Assembly: GCA_018712665.1 (NCBI GenBank) | Contig: DVGP01000242.1 | Span: 1-23,097 of the forward strand | Reading direction: 5' to 3' | Length of the DNA stretch: 23,097 nt | DNA from: Candidatus Pelethomonas intestinigallinarum | Lineage (GTDB): Bacteria; Bacillota; Clostridia; Oscillospirales; Oscillospiraceae | In this document: positions 22,880-23,097 of the stretch, piece by piece | Position numbering within the stretch: the stretch's first letter is position 1 | Layout: the number at the start of each line of letters is the position of its first letter | Translations under genes and position numbers: made by a program | The notes under the pieces: model-generated | Database searches by the model: none | Told to the model about the DNA's origin: nothing | What the model saw: the letters and a program-made list of their open reading frames with translations, nothing else

Positions 22880-23097
22880 TCCAGAGCGGGACGCTCTGGA
22901 TACCTCTTATGTGGGGCCTCCCCGGCCCCACGCCCCGGCCTACTTTTCCCTCGCCGGAAAAGTAGGCAAAAGGGCGCCCAGGAGGGGGACACTTTCGATT
23001 GTGTCCCCCTCCTGGGAACCACCCCCCGCAACGACACAAAGGGGGCTTGCCCCCTTTGGATTCCCCCGCATATCATATAGATAGTTTCGTTTCCTAT
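22880..23097 (-). repeat. Intergenic structured repeat, copy E
   Basis: Runs from just after the ATPase gene to the window edge. It contains TCCAGAGCG/CGCTCTGGA (22880-22900), GGGGCCTCCCCGGCCCC, the family hairpin with arms GCCTACTTTTCC/GGAAAAGTAGGC (22938-22967), a perfect 16-bp hairpin with loop TTTCGATT (22977-23016), CGACACAAAGGGGGC...CCCCCTTTGG, and GGATTCCCCCGCATAT (23058-23073), which also occurs between murG and murA. The orientation matches copies B and C, with the same end toward the upstream gene. Confidence 0.83.

Noticed and set aside
1..23097. CRISPR array, tRNA or rRNA genes
   Set aside because: No regularly spaced short repeats with unique spacers and no cloverleaf or rRNA signature were found. 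The repeats present are long, mosaic and dispersed.

Overview
The window is a high-GC, protein-dense stretch of a spore-forming Gram-positive chromosome. A division/peptidoglycan cluster, a SpoIVB-type sporulation protease, SLH domains, a T-box leader and strong AAGGAGG ribosome-binding sites all point to a high-GC clostridium. An Oscillospiraceae gut lineage of the Flavonifractor/Lawsonibacter type is my inference; no rRNA or other marker fixes the genus.

Layout. (1) 1-7883: ftsW, then murG, murA, divIB and ftsZ, all on +. ftsZ has its own promoter and terminator, and a spoIVB-type protease gene follows. ftsW stands apart from murG because a long intergenic repeat lies on each side of it. 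There is no ftsA between divIB and ftsZ. (2) 7959-9818: a leftward set of three genes, a flavodoxin-type reductase, a metallo-beta-lactamase-fold hydrolase and a DUF6512 membrane protein. (3) 10034-12588: a polar amino-acid ABC importer operon (lipoprotein, permease, ATPase) with promoter and terminators. (4) 12654-13756: a PflX-like radical SAM gene with promoter and terminators. (5) 13852-17361: an SLH-anchored phosphodiester glycosidase (-) divergent from a membrane-anchored metallophosphoesterase (+), each with a promoter in the gap. (6) 17362-19475: an accessory region of structured repeats, an HNH nuclease gene and a small ribbon-helix-helix-like gene. (7) 19478-22876: a T-box riboswitch, an HTH-cupin-acyl-CoA synthetase fusion and a ParA/MinD-like ATPase, followed by another repeat.

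Two things stand out. First, the T-box controls an acyl-acid:CoA ligase instead of a tRNA synthetase, a classic amino-acid biosynthesis gene or a transporter. The specifier reads best as GUA (Val), and the UGGU bulge fits a tRNA with A73. I infer a route that activates branched-chain acids such as isobutyrate and reductively carboxylates them to make the amino acid. This predicts a 2-oxoacid:ferredoxin oxidoreductase downstream of the window. Second, a family of long mosaic intergenic repeats occurs at least five times (1-330, 1613-1950, 17364-17612, 18868-19475, 22880-23097). Its hairpins change sequence between copies while keeping base pairing, so structure appears to be conserved. All copies point the same end at the neighbouring gene. 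One copy is interrupted by a ~1.3 kb HNH/RHH cassette flanked by an exact 31-bp direct repeat, which looks like a small mobile unit that targets the repeat.
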